A stretch of 64,000 nt of DNA from Sphingomonas naphthae (GTDB lineage: Bacteria; Pseudomonadota; Alphaproteobacteria; Sphingomonadales; Sphingomonadaceae), in the NCBI RefSeq assembly GCF_028607085.1, contig NZ_CP117411.1:806001-870000 (forward strand), given 5' to 3'. Positions 51,539-60,374 of the stretch are shown in pieces. Both the position numbers and the translations under genes were made by a program. Below the pieces are notes generated by a model. That model was not told the DNA's origin, did no database searches, and was given only the letters and a program-made list of their open reading frames with translations. Position 1 is the stretch's first letter, and every line of letters starts with the position of its first letter.

Positions 51539-52561
51539 CTACTCGCGCGCGGTGGCCGGCACCAATATGATCGAATTATCATGGCCTTCGATCGCGCGGA
51601 TGCCGAAGCCCACCTCCAGCGCATTGACGAAATCGGCGGATTTCTGCGCGCGGAAGGTGCCGCCGATGCGCAGCGACGCCAGTTGCGGATCGCCGATGAC
51701 GAGCGGGCTCGCACGGTAGCGGTTGAACTCCTCGACCGCCTGGGCGAGCGTGTCGCCGTCGAATTCGATCAGCCCGTTCTGCCACGCCATGCGCTGCTTG
51801 ACCGAGGCCGGCGCCAGAGGCGTGACCGCGACGGTGCCGCTGCGGATCGCCGCGCCCGTGCCCGCGCCGACGCGGCTGGAGCGCGAGGCGCCGTCCTGCA
51901 CCGCGACCATGCCCTCGATCACGGTCAGTTCGGTCAGGTCGGATCGGAGACGCACGTTGAAGGCGGTGCCGACCGCGCGGACCGTGGCGCTGCCGGCGGT
52001 GACGAGGAAGGGGCGGGCCGTGTCATGCGCGACATCGAAGCGCGCCTCGCCCTTGAGCAGCTGGATGCGCCGCGCATCGTCGCGCAGCGCCACTTCGACC
52101 GACGTGTCGGTGTTGAGGTGGAGGATCGAGCCGTCGGCGAGCCGGACCTCGCGCTCCTCGCCCAGTGCGGTGCGATAGCGATCGACCGAGCCCTGCAACT
52201 GGATTGTCACGGTGGCGATCACGCCCACCATCGTGGCGGCGATCAGCCCGATCACGCCACGCCGGCCGATCCGCCCGCTGATCCAGCCGGCGGCGGTGCC
52301 GGTTTCAACCAGCGGAACCGCCATGGCCGGGCGTAGATCGGGATGGCCTTCGCGCAGCCGCTCGGTCAGTTCCCAGCTGGCCTCGGCCTTGGCGAAGGCG
52401 AAGCCGTGCGCGGGATCCTCGCCGGCCCAGGCCAGCGCTTCGTCCCAATCCTGCTCGCTGTCCGTCGAGCGCGCCTTAAGAAAGCGTCGAGCGGCCTCCA
52501 GCTCGAGCGCTTCCCGTTCCTCCGCGCTTCGGTAGCGACCAACCAAACCCGAAATCCTCAT
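51539..52561 (-). CDS. FecR-type anti-sigma factor / signal transducer
   Basis: 340 residues. The cytoplasmic N-domain (DUF4880, ALELEAARRFLKAR...DWDEALAWAGEDPAH) binds sigma; one membrane helix lies at about 103-122. The periplasmic FecR domain has REVRLADGSILHLNTDTSVEV and LKGEARFDVAHDTARPFLV, and the STN-like end has EFNRYRASPLVIGDPQLASLRIGGTF. It passes the receptor signal to the sigma factor. Its first 86 bases overlap the sigma gene in another frame, a long overlap. Confidence 0.93.
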   Translation of the reverse strand: MRISGLVGRYRSAEEREALELEAARRFLKARSTDSEQDWDEALAWAGEDPAHGFAFAKAEASWELTERLREGHPDLRPAMAVPLVETGTAAGWISGRIGRRGVIGLIAATMVGVIATVTIQLQGSVDRYRTALGEEREVRLADGSILHLNTDTSVEVALRDDARRIQLLKGEARFDVAHDTARPFLVTAGSATVRAVGTAFNVRLRSDLTELTVIEGMVAVQDGASRSSRVGAGTGAAIRSGTVAVTPLAPASVKQRMAWQNGLIEFDGDTLAQAVEEFNRYRASPLVIGDPQLASLRIGGTFRAQKSADFVNALEVGFGIRAIEGHDNSIILVPATARE

Positions 52562-53066
52562 ATTGGCCGATGGCCTGCATGATCTTTGCAGCAGCGCGCG
52601 TCAGATGCTTGTCGACCGTAGAAACGGACAAGCCCATCTCCTCTGCTATCTCGCCGATCGATCTATCGTACACGCGACGCAAAATGAAGGCGCGGCGGCA
52701 TTGTTGCGGCAGCGTATCGACGATCGCCTGAAGGTGACGAAGCTCGTCGCGGGCCTGGAGCGTCGCCTCGGCCGAATGATCGGCGTGGAGAAGATCGAGA
52801 TCGGACAGCACCTCGAAGGAGACGATCTTGTTGCGGCGGGCTTCGTCGATCAGCAGGTTGCGGGCGATCTGGAACAGATAGGCGCGGCCGGTGGTGGTCT
52901 TTCCGATCTCGCCGTTGGCGAAGGCCCGCGTCATCGTCTCGGCGACGACATCGTCGACATCGGCGCCTTGTGGAAGGATTCGGCGCAGGCGCGCCCGGAG
53001 CGCGCCCTCGTGGGGCAATATCGCCGCCTTGAACCAATCAAGCCGTTCTCTGACAGACTCTACCAC
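52476..53066 (-). CDS. FecI-type ECF sigma factor
   Basis: 196 residues. Sigma region 2 (DVDDVVAETMTRAF...RAYLFQIARNLLIDEARR) and region 4 (LPQQCRRAFILRRVYDRSIGEIAEEMGLSVSTVDKHL) are complete. The C-terminal 25 residues are Gly/Arg-rich and lie in the overlap with fecR. The GTG at 53066 follows GCGGGGGC. It should transcribe the divergent receptor gene when the receptor senses its ligand. Confidence 0.93.
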   Translation of the reverse strand: MVESVRERLDWFKAAILPHEGALRARLRRILPQGADVDDVVAETMTRAFANGEIGKTTTGRAYLFQIARNLLIDEARRNKIVSFEVLSDLDLLHADHSAEATLQARDELRHLQAIVDTLPQQCRRAFILRRVYDRSIGEIAEEMGLSVSTVDKHLTRAAAKIMQAIGQYEDFGFGWSLPKRGGTGSARAGGRSTLS

Positions 53067-53145
53067 AACGCCCCCGCTGATCGTCCCCGCCTCTCCCTCG
53101 ATCCGATTATGACAGGGAGGTGACCACGAACGACGGCGTTGTGCA

Positions 53146-53164
53146 ACGCAAAATAACGCAAAAT
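53146..53164. promoter_or_regulatory. Tandem ACGCAAAAT repeat in the sigma/receptor divergent region
   Basis: ACGCAAAAT occurs at 53146-53154 and again at 53156-53164, a ten-base period (one helical turn), in the 219-base gap between the sigma factor and the receptor. Such spacing suits a protein binding one face of the DNA or a promoter element. No canonical Fur box is seen. Confidence 0.5.
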
Positions 53165-53285
53165 GATGGGCTGGCCGTGAATCCCGCCATTATGAAACAA
53201 AATCGTCACGCCTGTTAGCAGATTGCGAAGCGCCCTCCGTTTCAGGTCAGCGAACGGGGATCAGGTCTCTCGGGGGGTTTTAGAT

Positions 53286-56162
53286 ATGATCAGGGCGACA
53301 TCTCGCGCCATGCTGCGCGCCACCACCACCTTGGCGCTGGCCGCGCCGCTTGCGGCGATGGTCCATGCCGCGCCGGCCTTGGCGGCGGACGACAGCAGCG
53401 TCGATTTCCGTATTCCCGCGCAGTCGGTGCAGAGCGCGCTGTCGCTGTTCGCCAAGCAGTCGGGCATCCAGATACTGTTCCCCTACGAGCAGGTGGCGGG
53501 GCTGCGCACGCAGTCGGTCAACGGCCGGATGGCGCCGGAAGTCGCGCTGTCGCGGCTGATCGAGGGAACGGGGCTCCGCATCAACCGCACGGGCGGCGAC
53601 GTGATCGCGCTCTCGCTGGCGGGGCGGGCGCCGAACGGTGCCAAGCCCATCCAGATGGCCAGCCTTTCGGTGAGCGTGCCGGCCGCGATGCAGATGGCGA
53701 TGCAGTCCACCGCCGCGCTGGCGGCAACCGCCGATCAGCCGGTCGCCACCACCGATTCGGACGACGGCGACGCGATCGTCGTCACCGGATCGCGCGGCGT
53801 GCAGCGCACAGTCACCGACAGCCCCACGCCGATCGACGTGATCTCCGGCGCCGATCTGGAGCGCACCGGCAAGGCGGGCGTGTTCCAGGCGCTCAACACC
53901 CTGGTGCCGTCGTTCAATCTGCCGGTACGCGCCGGCGGCGCCACCTCGACGGTGATCGCCACGGGTGGCCTGCGCGGCCTCAACCCCGATCAGGCGCTGA
54001 TCCTGGTCAACGGCAAGCGTCGCCACAAGACGTCGCTCATCAACGCCGTCTCGACGCTCTACAACGGCTCGGTGCCGTCCGATCTGGACATGATCCCCAC
54101 CTCGGCGGTGGATCATATCGAGGTGCTGCGCGACGGCGCCGCCGCGCAATATGGCTCCGACGCGATCGCGGGCGTCATCAACATCATCCTGAAGAGCGCG
54201 TCGCACGGCGGCTCGATGAACTTCACCGCCGGCCAGAATTTCGATCGGTCGGATGGCGAACTGTACCAGGCCGACGCCAATTTCGGCACGAAGATCGGCG
54301 AGAGCGGCTTCGCGAACGTCTCGGTCAATCTCAAGAAGCAGGAGATGTCGAACCGCGCTCTGCCGCTGGCGCCCTGCACGATCACCGCGACGACGACGTG
54401 CCTCTATAATCTCGTCAACGGCGCGCTCGACCCGCGCGACGCGGCGCAGGTCGGCACCGATCGCATCGTCACGATCAGCTATGGCGTGATGCCGTCGCGC
54501 AGCATCAACACCGCGCTCAACGCCGGCTACGATCTGGGCAATGTCCAGCTCTACGCCTTCGGCACCTTCAGCCAGCGCCGGTCGGACCTTTGGTACAGCT
54601 ACCGCTATCCCAAGGACATCAACAACGTCATCGGCATCTATCCGAACGGCTATCGCCCGCACGTGATGATCGACGAGCAGGATTTCGAGTTCGCCGGCGG
54701 CGCCAAGGGCGAGATCGTGGGCTGGAACTGGGATCTGTCGACCACCTACGGCAGCAACCGCGCCCGCCAGTCCTCCACCGGCACCGTCAACCCGACGCTC
54801 GGCATCACCAGCCCGACCGATTTCTACATCGGCACGCTCAAATCGACCGAGCTGATCACCTCGCTCGACATCACGCGCGGTTACGAGCTGGGCGGCGGCA
54901 ACCTTCAGATATCGGCCGGCGCGCAGCATCGCCGCGAAACCTATCAGACGTTCGCGGGCGATCCTTCGAGCTATGCGGTCGGCAGCTTCATCGTCACCGG
55001 CCAGACCCCCGGCGCGCAAAGCTCGGCCGGCTTCCAGCCCAGCGACGCCAAGTTCATGGCCCGCCACAATTATTCGGTCTATGCCGATGTCGCTTGGGAT
55101 CCGAGCAAGGATCTGACGATCGGCGGCGCGGCGCGGTTCGAACATTATGACGACGGCAGCGGCAACACGCTGATCGGCAAGCTCAACGCCCGCTATGCGC
55201 CCACCTCTTGGGTCGCGGTGCGCGGCGCGGTGAATACCGGCTTCCGCGCCCCGGCCGTCGCCCAGCAGATCTATACGCAGACGACCAACCAGTTCCGTAC
55301 GGTCAACGGCGTGCCGAACGTGCTGCTCCAGATCAAGACCCTGGCGGTCAACGATCCGGCGGCGGTCGCTCTGGGTGCCACCCCGCTCAAGCCGGAAAAG
55401 TCGTTCAACATCTCGGGCGGCGTGGTGCTGACCCCGCTCCACAATTTCAACCTGACGATCGACGCCTATCAGATCAACGTGGATGATCGCATCACGATCA
55501 CCAGCACGCTGACCGGCACGGTGATTTCCAACATCCTGATCGCAAACGGAATCCCGGCGGCGCAGGCGAACACGCTGACCGCGCAATATTACACCAACGC
55601 GATCGACACCCGCACGCGCGGCATCGACATTGTCGCCTCCTACAAGCATCGCCTGTTCGACACGGTCGCGATGCAGTGGAACCTGGGCTACAATTACAAC
55701 AAGACCAAGATCACCAGCATCATCCCCAATCCGTCGCAGCTGTCGGCGATCAATTTCGAGCTGTTCGATCGCTCGCGCCGCAGCAACATGACGGACAATC
55801 TGCCCAAGACGAAGCTGTCGATCAGCAACTTCGCGACCCTGGGCGATTTCAGCCTGTCCTCGCGCGTCACGCGGTTCGGCACCTTCAAGTCGCTCGGCAA
55901 CGGCGTCGTCGCCAACGGCGTGACGACCTACCCGAACGACCGCAGCTACGGCCCGAAGTGGATCACGGACCTGGAAGTCAGCTGGCAGATCTCGAAGATG
56001 ATCAACATCGCGGTGGGCTCCAACAACATCTTCAACGTCTATCCCGCCAAGAACCGGCCGACCGACGTGAGCGCCACGCTGGGGCAGGGCCTGTACGCGG
56101 GCACCTCGCCGACGGGCTTCACCGGCGGCTTCTATTACGCGCGCGTCGGACTGGATTTCTAA
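53286..56162 (+). CDS. TonB-dependent receptor with STN signalling domain
   Basis: 958 residues. A signal peptide ends at about 34 (APALA). The STN domain (about 38-95: FRIPAQSVQSALSLFAKQSG and GLRTQSVNGRMAPEVALSRL) marks a transducing receptor like FecA. A linker with the TonB-box-like AIVVTGSR leads to the plug (VIATGGLRGLNPDQALILVNGKRR, DAIAGVINIIL) and a 22-strand barrel ending in ARVGLDF. It imports an unknown ligand and signals through the FecR/FecI pair opposite. The acylase follows 65 bases later. Confidence 0.95.
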   Translation: MIRATSRAMLRATTTLALAAPLAAMVHAAPALAADDSSVDFRIPAQSVQSALSLFAKQSGIQILFPYEQVAGLRTQSVNGRMAPEVALSRLIEGTGLRINRTGGDVIALSLAGRAPNGAKPIQMASLSVSVPAAMQMAMQSTAALAATADQPVATTDSDDGDAIVVTGSRGVQRTVTDSPTPIDVISGADLERTGKAGVFQALNTLVPSFNLPVRAGGATSTVIATGGLRGLNPDQALILVNGKRRHKTSLINAVSTLYNGSVPSDLDMIPTSAVDHIEVLRDGAAAQYGSDAIAGVINIILKSASHGGSMNFTAGQNFDRSDGELYQADANFGTKIGESGFANVSVNLKKQEMSNRALPLAPCTITATTTCLYNLVNGALDPRDAAQVGTDRIVTISYGVMPSRSINTALNAGYDLGNVQLYAFGTFSQRRSDLWYSYRYPKDINNVIGIYPNGYRPHVMIDEQDFEFAGGAKGEIVGWNWDLSTTYGSNRARQSSTGTVNPTLGITSPTDFYIGTLKSTELITSLDITRGYELGGGNLQISAGAQHRRETYQTFAGDPSSYAVGSFIVTGQTPGAQSSAGFQPSDAKFMARHNYSVYADVAWDPSKDLTIGGAARFEHYDDGSGNTLIGKLNARYAPTSWVAVRGAVNTGFRAPAVAQQIYTQTTNQFRTVNGVPNVLLQIKTLAVNDPAAVALGATPLKPEKSFNISGGVVLTPLHNFNLTIDAYQINVDDRITITSTLTGTVISNILIANGIPAAQANTLTAQYYTNAIDTRTRGIDIVASYKHRLFDTVAMQWNLGYNYNKTKITSIIPNPSQLSAINFELFDRSRRSNMTDNLPKTKLSISNFATLGDFSLSSRVTRFGTFKSLGNGVVANGVTTYPNDRSYGPKWITDLEVSWQISKMINIAVGSNNIFNVYPAKNRPTDVSATLGQGLYAGTSPTGFTGGFYYARVGLDF

Positions 56163-56227
56163 GGCAGCTCGGAATGGGCGCGGCGCCGGGCGGCGCCGCG
56201 CCATCGTGGCATTAACAGGAGGCGAGT

Positions 56228-58324
56228 ATGCGCCGGACGATGACAGCAATGGCGGCCCTGGTCGCATCGGGCGCGATGGCGATCGCGATCGCGGCCCCCG
56301 CCGCAAAATCGGGCGGCGGCGAGATTTTGTGGGACAGCTTCGGCGTGCCGCACATCTACGCCAAGACCGAGGACGGCGCCTTCCATGGCTTCGGCTACGC
56401 CCAGGCGCAAAGCCACGGCAACCTCCTGCTGCATCTCTATGGGGAATCGCGCGCGAAGGCGGCCGAATATTGGGGCGAGAAATTCGCCGATCAGGACAAG
56501 TGGCTGATCGCCAACGACGTGCCCGAGCGATCGAAGCTCTGGTTCCAGCAGCAGACGCCGCAGATGCGCAAGGATCTCGACGCCTTCGCCGCCGGCATCA
56601 ACGCCTACGCCGCCGCGCATCGCGACACGCTCGATCCTTCCGTGTTGCAGGTGCTGCCGATCACCGGGCTCGACGTGATGGCCCACGCCCACCGGCTGAT
56701 GAACTATGTCTACATCGCCTCCGACCGCAAGGTTCTGGCCGATCCCGCCGCCAACGAGGCCGGCGGATCGAACGCCTGGGCGGTGGCGCCGTCGCGCTCG
56801 GCCAGCGGCAAGGCAATGCTGCTCGCCAATCCGCACCTTCCCTGGGCGCCGAGCCAGCTGACCTATTACGAGGCGCAGGTCACGGCCCCCGGCATGAGCA
56901 TCTATGGCGCGACGCAGGTCGGACTGCCGGTGCTACGCTTCGGCTTCAACAATGATCTGGGCTTCACCAACACGGTCAACACGATCGCGGGCTCGACGAG
57001 CTATGCGCTCACCCTGGTCGATGGCGGCTATCGCTACGACGGCAAGACGCTGCCGTTCAAGGTGACGACCAAGAGCTACAAGGTGAAGCAGGCCGACGGC
57101 TCGCTCAAGACCGTGACCTTCCAGCAGCGCTATGCGGTGCAGGGCCCGGTGTTCGACCTGCCGGGCGGCAAGACGACGATCGCGCTGAAGGTGGCCGGGC
57201 TCGATCGGCCGGGCGTGCTCCAGCAATATCTCGATATGGGCAAGGCCCATGACTGGAAAGGCTTCGAGGCGGCGCTGCGCAAGTTGCAGGTGCCGATGTT
57301 CAACATCGTCTACGCCGATCGCGCGGGCCACATCCTCTATCTCGACAACGGCATCCTGCCCAAGCACGCCGACGGCGATTTCGCGAGCTGGTCGAAGCCG
57401 GTCGCGGGCGATACGTCCGCCACGCTGTGGAAGGATGTCCACAGCTATGACGAGATGCCCAAGGTGTTCGATCCGGCCAGCGGCTTCGTCCAGAACGCCA
57501 ACGATCCGCCGTGGGTCGCCGCCTGGCCGCGCGTGCTCGATCCCAAGGCCTATCCCGCCTATGTCGCGCCCGTCGGGCCGATGAGCCAGCGCGCGCAGAT
57601 GTCGGTCAGGCTGCTCGATCGGACACCGAAGATCGGCTTCGACGACTTCGTCGCCCGCAAACTCACTACCAGCTCGCTGATGGCCGATCGGCTGCTGCCC
57701 GATCTGATCGCGGCGGCGAAGGACAATGCCGATCCGGAAATCCAGTCGGCGGTGGCGCTGCTGGAGGGCTGGAACCACGATTTCGAGGCGGACAGCCGCG
57801 GTGCCCTATTGTTCGAGACATGGGCGCTGCTGTTCGCACCCAACAATTTCCAGAGCCAGGCCAATTACGCCGTCAAATGGACCCTGGACGATCCGCTCCA
57901 GACGCCGCGTGGCCTGAAGGATCCGGCCGCCGCCGTCGCGATGCTCAAGGCCGCCGTCGCCAAGACCAAGGCGCTGTATGGCGCGGTCGATCGTCCGTTC
58001 GGCGACGTGTCGCGCTTCCACATCGGTGACGTGAACGTCCCCGGCAACGGCGGCTTCGGCAACACCGGCGTGTTCCGCACGATCACCTGGAGCCCCATGA
58101 AGAACGGCGAGCGCACGCCGGCGCATGGCGAAACCTGGGTGTCGATGGTGGAATTCGGCACGCCGATGAAGGCCGTCGGCATGATGAGCTACGGCAATTC
58201 CAGCCAGCCCGGATCGAAGCACAATTCCGACCAGCTCCGCTTCCTGACGAGCAAGACCTTTCGGACGCTGTGGATCACGCGCGGCGAGGTGGAGAAGAAT
58301 CTGGAGGAGACCACGAAGTTCTAG
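56228..58324 (+). CDS. Penicillin/acyl-homoserine-lactone acylase-type Ntn hydrolase
   Basis: 698 residues, exported (signal about 1-23). In the class, a precursor cuts itself so that Ser becomes the N-terminal nucleophile of the beta chain. Here AGGSNAWAV puts that Ser at 181, preceded by Gly. ILWDSFGVPHIYA, GYAQAQSHGNLL and FGFNNDLGFTNT are also family motifs. It hydrolyses amide bonds of N-acyl compounds in the periplasm. Substrate unknown: lactones, N-acyl amino acids and beta-lactams are all possible. It probably shares a transcript with the receptor. Confidence 0.93.
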   Translation: MRRTMTAMAALVASGAMAIAIAAPAAKSGGGEILWDSFGVPHIYAKTEDGAFHGFGYAQAQSHGNLLLHLYGESRAKAAEYWGEKFADQDKWLIANDVPERSKLWFQQQTPQMRKDLDAFAAGINAYAAAHRDTLDPSVLQVLPITGLDVMAHAHRLMNYVYIASDRKVLADPAANEAGGSNAWAVAPSRSASGKAMLLANPHLPWAPSQLTYYEAQVTAPGMSIYGATQVGLPVLRFGFNNDLGFTNTVNTIAGSTSYALTLVDGGYRYDGKTLPFKVTTKSYKVKQADGSLKTVTFQQRYAVQGPVFDLPGGKTTIALKVAGLDRPGVLQQYLDMGKAHDWKGFEAALRKLQVPMFNIVYADRAGHILYLDNGILPKHADGDFASWSKPVAGDTSATLWKDVHSYDEMPKVFDPASGFVQNANDPPWVAAWPRVLDPKAYPAYVAPVGPMSQRAQMSVRLLDRTPKIGFDDFVARKLTTSSLMADRLLPDLIAAAKDNADPEIQSAVALLEGWNHDFEADSRGALLFETWALLFAPNNFQSQANYAVKWTLDDPLQTPRGLKDPAAAVAMLKAAVAKTKALYGAVDRPFGDVSRFHIGDVNVPGNGGFGNTGVFRTITWSPMKNGERTPAHGETWVSMVEFGTPMKAVGMMSYGNSSQPGSKHNSDQLRFLTSKTFRTLWITRGEVEKNLEETTKF

Positions 58325-58382
58325 CGCTGATCGGGCGGGCGTGTGCGCTTTATCGAAGCGCGCGCCCGCCCTTCGTGCAATA

Positions 58383-59081
58383 TCAGGCCGCGTCGACGAG
58401 GACGATTTCGCTGTCCTCGATCGCGGTCACACGGATCACCTCCTGGTCGGAGATTGCCGCACCGTCGCGCGCGTTGATGCGGACGCCGTCGATCTCGACC
58501 GCGCCGGCGGCGGGAACGAGATAGGCGTGACGATCCCTGCCGATCGCATATTCCACCGTCTCGCCGGCTTTCAGCGAAGCGCCGACGACACGGGCATCGG
58601 TGCGGATCGGCAGGGCATCGTTATCGTTGGCGAACCCGCTCGCCAGCACCACGAAGCGGCCGCCGCGGTCGCCTTTGGGAAAGGGGCGTGCGCCCCAGCT
58701 CGGCGCTTCGCCGGTGCGGGTGGGCTGGATCCAGATCTGGAAGATCCGGGTCGTCACGTCCTCCCGATTATATTCCGAATGAGCGATACCCGTGCCGGCG
58801 CTCATCACCTGCACATCGCCGGCTTCGGTACGGCCACGATTGCCCAGATTGTCCTCGTGCGTGATGGCGCCTTCGCGCACATAGGTGATGATCTCCATGT
58901 CGCGATGCGGATGCGGCGGAAAGCCCGTCTGCGGTGCGATCGTATCGTCGTTCCACACGCGCAGATTGCCCCAATGGGTGCGCTTCGGATCATGATAGCC
59001 GCCGAACGAGAAATGGTGCTTGGCATCGAGCCAGCCATGGTTGGCACCGCCGAGTGACGTGTAAGGGCGAAGTTCGATCAT
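58383..59081 (-). CDS. Pirin-family cupin protein
   Basis: 232 residues, a two-cupin pirin of the YhhW size. The metal site is FPPHPHRDMEIITYV followed by HEDNLGNRG and GTGIAHSEYN (the conserved His and Glu ligands are in place). DAKHHFSFGGYHDP is near the N-terminus. Some homologues show quercetin 2,3-dioxygenase activity, but the physiological role is unclear. It is divergent from the LysR gene at 59206. Confidence 0.93.
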   Translation of the reverse strand: MIELRPYTSLGGANHGWLDAKHHFSFGGYHDPKRTHWGNLRVWNDDTIAPQTGFPPHPHRDMEIITYVREGAITHEDNLGNRGRTEAGDVQVMSAGTGIAHSEYNREDVTTRIFQIWIQPTRTGEAPSWGARPFPKGDRGGRFVVLASGFANDNDALPIRTDARVVGASLKAGETVEYAIGRDRHAYLVPAAGAVEIDGVRINARDGAAISDQEVIRVTAIEDSEIVLVDAA

Positions 59082-59146
59082 CGGATATCTCCTGGCTTGG
59101 CGAGGGGCAGGGCCGCTGCCCGTTCACTCGATGATGACCAGATACG

Positions 59147-59172
59147 CCGGCTCGACATGACTGATGAGCCGG
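59147..59172. promoter_or_regulatory. Perfect CCGGCTC/GAGCCGG inverted repeat between pirin and LysR
   Basis: CCGGCTC (59147-59153) and GAGCCGG (59166-59172) are exact inverted arms with a 12-base spacer, in the divergent promoter. It is 33 bases before the LysR start and is a likely binding site for that regulator. Confidence 0.5.
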
Positions 59173-59205
59173 ATAAGATGCAACGAAACATTCGAGAAAA
59201 TTGAA

Positions 59206-60135
59206 ATGGCAAATCCGGGCGTTCCGACCTTCGATCAGTTGCGCACGTTCCTCGCCGTGGTCGATTGCGGCAGTTTCGCCGCCGCCGGGCGACATCTCAA
59301 TCGGGCGGTGTCGGTCATAAGTTACGGGATCGCCAATCTGGAAGCGCAACTGGGCGTTGTGCTGTTTGATCGCGCGGGAACCCGCAAGCCCAAGCTGACC
59401 GAAGCCGGGCGCGCCGTGCTGGCCGAAGCCCGCGGCGTGGCGCAAGGCATGGATGGCCTGCGCGCCAAGGTGAAGGGCCTGCTGGAAGGGTTGGAGGCGG
59501 AGGTCAATCTGGCGGTCGATGTCATGCTTCCGACACGGCGGCTGGGCAGCGTCCTGCGCGCCTTCGCATTCGAATTCCCGACCGTCACGTTGCGCCTGCA
59601 TGTCGAGGCGCTGGGTGCCGTGGCCTCGCTGGTGCTGGAGGGCAAGGCGGTGCTGGGTATCTCCGGGCCGCTGGCGGCCGGCGTCGAGGGCATCGAGAAT
59701 ATCGCCGCTGGCGCGGTGCCCATGGTGCCGGTGGCGGCACCGGATCATCCGCTCGCACGAATGGCGCCGATCACGGCTGGCGCCGGTCGCGATCATGTCC
59801 AGCTGGTGCTGACCGATCGCTCGCCCTTGAGCGAAGGGCGTGACTATTCCGTACTCAGTCCGCGCACCTGGCGGCTGGCCGATCTCGGCGCGAAACATGC
59901 TCTGCTGCGGGAGGGGATCGGCTGGGGCAATATGCCGCTGCCGCTGATCGAGCCGGATCTCGCCGCGGGGACGCTGCAGCGGCTAGCCATGCCGGACGAT
60001 CCGGGCGGCATGTACCGCTTCGGCGCGATCTGGCGGCGCGACAGGCCGCCCGGCCCGGCTGGCGCCTGGCTCCGCGACCAGTTCGTGGCGCGTGGCACCG
60101 AGGATCGCGCCATCCCGGGAATGACCGACGTATAG
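59206..60135 (+). CDS. LysR-family regulator
   Basis: 309 residues. FDQLRTFLAVVDCGSFAAAGRHLNRAVSVISYGIANLEAQLG is the helix-turn-helix; the effector domain follows with VNLAVDVMLPTRRLGSVLRAF. Pirin is often the target of a divergent LysR, as seems likely here. The ATG at 59206 precedes the domain directly; an in-frame start at 59164 would add 14 residues. Confidence 0.92.
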   Translation: MANPGVPTFDQLRTFLAVVDCGSFAAAGRHLNRAVSVISYGIANLEAQLGVVLFDRAGTRKPKLTEAGRAVLAEARGVAQGMDGLRAKVKGLLEGLEAEVNLAVDVMLPTRRLGSVLRAFAFEFPTVTLRLHVEALGAVASLVLEGKAVLGISGPLAAGVEGIENIAAGAVPMVPVAAPDHPLARMAPITAGAGRDHVQLVLTDRSPLSEGRDYSVLSPRTWRLADLGAKHALLREGIGWGNMPLPLIEPDLAAGTLQRLAMPDDPGGMYRFGAIWRRDRPPGPAGAWLRDQFVARGTEDRAIPGMTDV

Positions 60136-60144
60136 GGATCGACC

Positions 60145-60323
60145 GATGAAGCCCGCCGGATGGAAGCCTTCGCCGATGGCGTGATCGCCATCATCGTCGG
60201 GATCATGACGCTCGACTGAAGGTGCCGCGTGATCGCCGTTTCGCCGCGCTGTCGGCCAGCGGCCGATCCCGCTGGCCCCCGGGCCCATGCATGGCCCTGT
60301 ATGTCGCCGTCATCCTGCTGTGA
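60145..60323 (+). pseudogene. Decayed TMEM175/DUF1211 family gene fragment
   Basis: DEARRMEAFADGVIAIIVGIMTL is the first helix motif of TMEM175-type (DUF1211) potassium channels, which carry R-x2-AF-x-DGV in that helix. The frame then stops at TGA 60217-60219, but reading one base earlier continues KVPRDRRFAAL, the usual next segment. A one-base deletion has thus broken it. Only about 60 codons remain before further stops; the rest is missing, and the IS630 element starts about 50 bases on. Confidence 0.6.
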
Positions 60324-60374
60324 TCAGTCCCGACCGTCGCGCCGCACCTCTTCGGCCCGCGCGCCTGTGATCTA

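Noticed and set aside
53280-56306. A 1008-codon open frame on the minus strand opposite the TonB receptor
   Set aside because: Its protein is low-complexity (Arg/Gly/His/Asp-rich) with no domain, while the plus strand encodes a complete STN receptor. Long antisense frames are common in GC-rich DNA.
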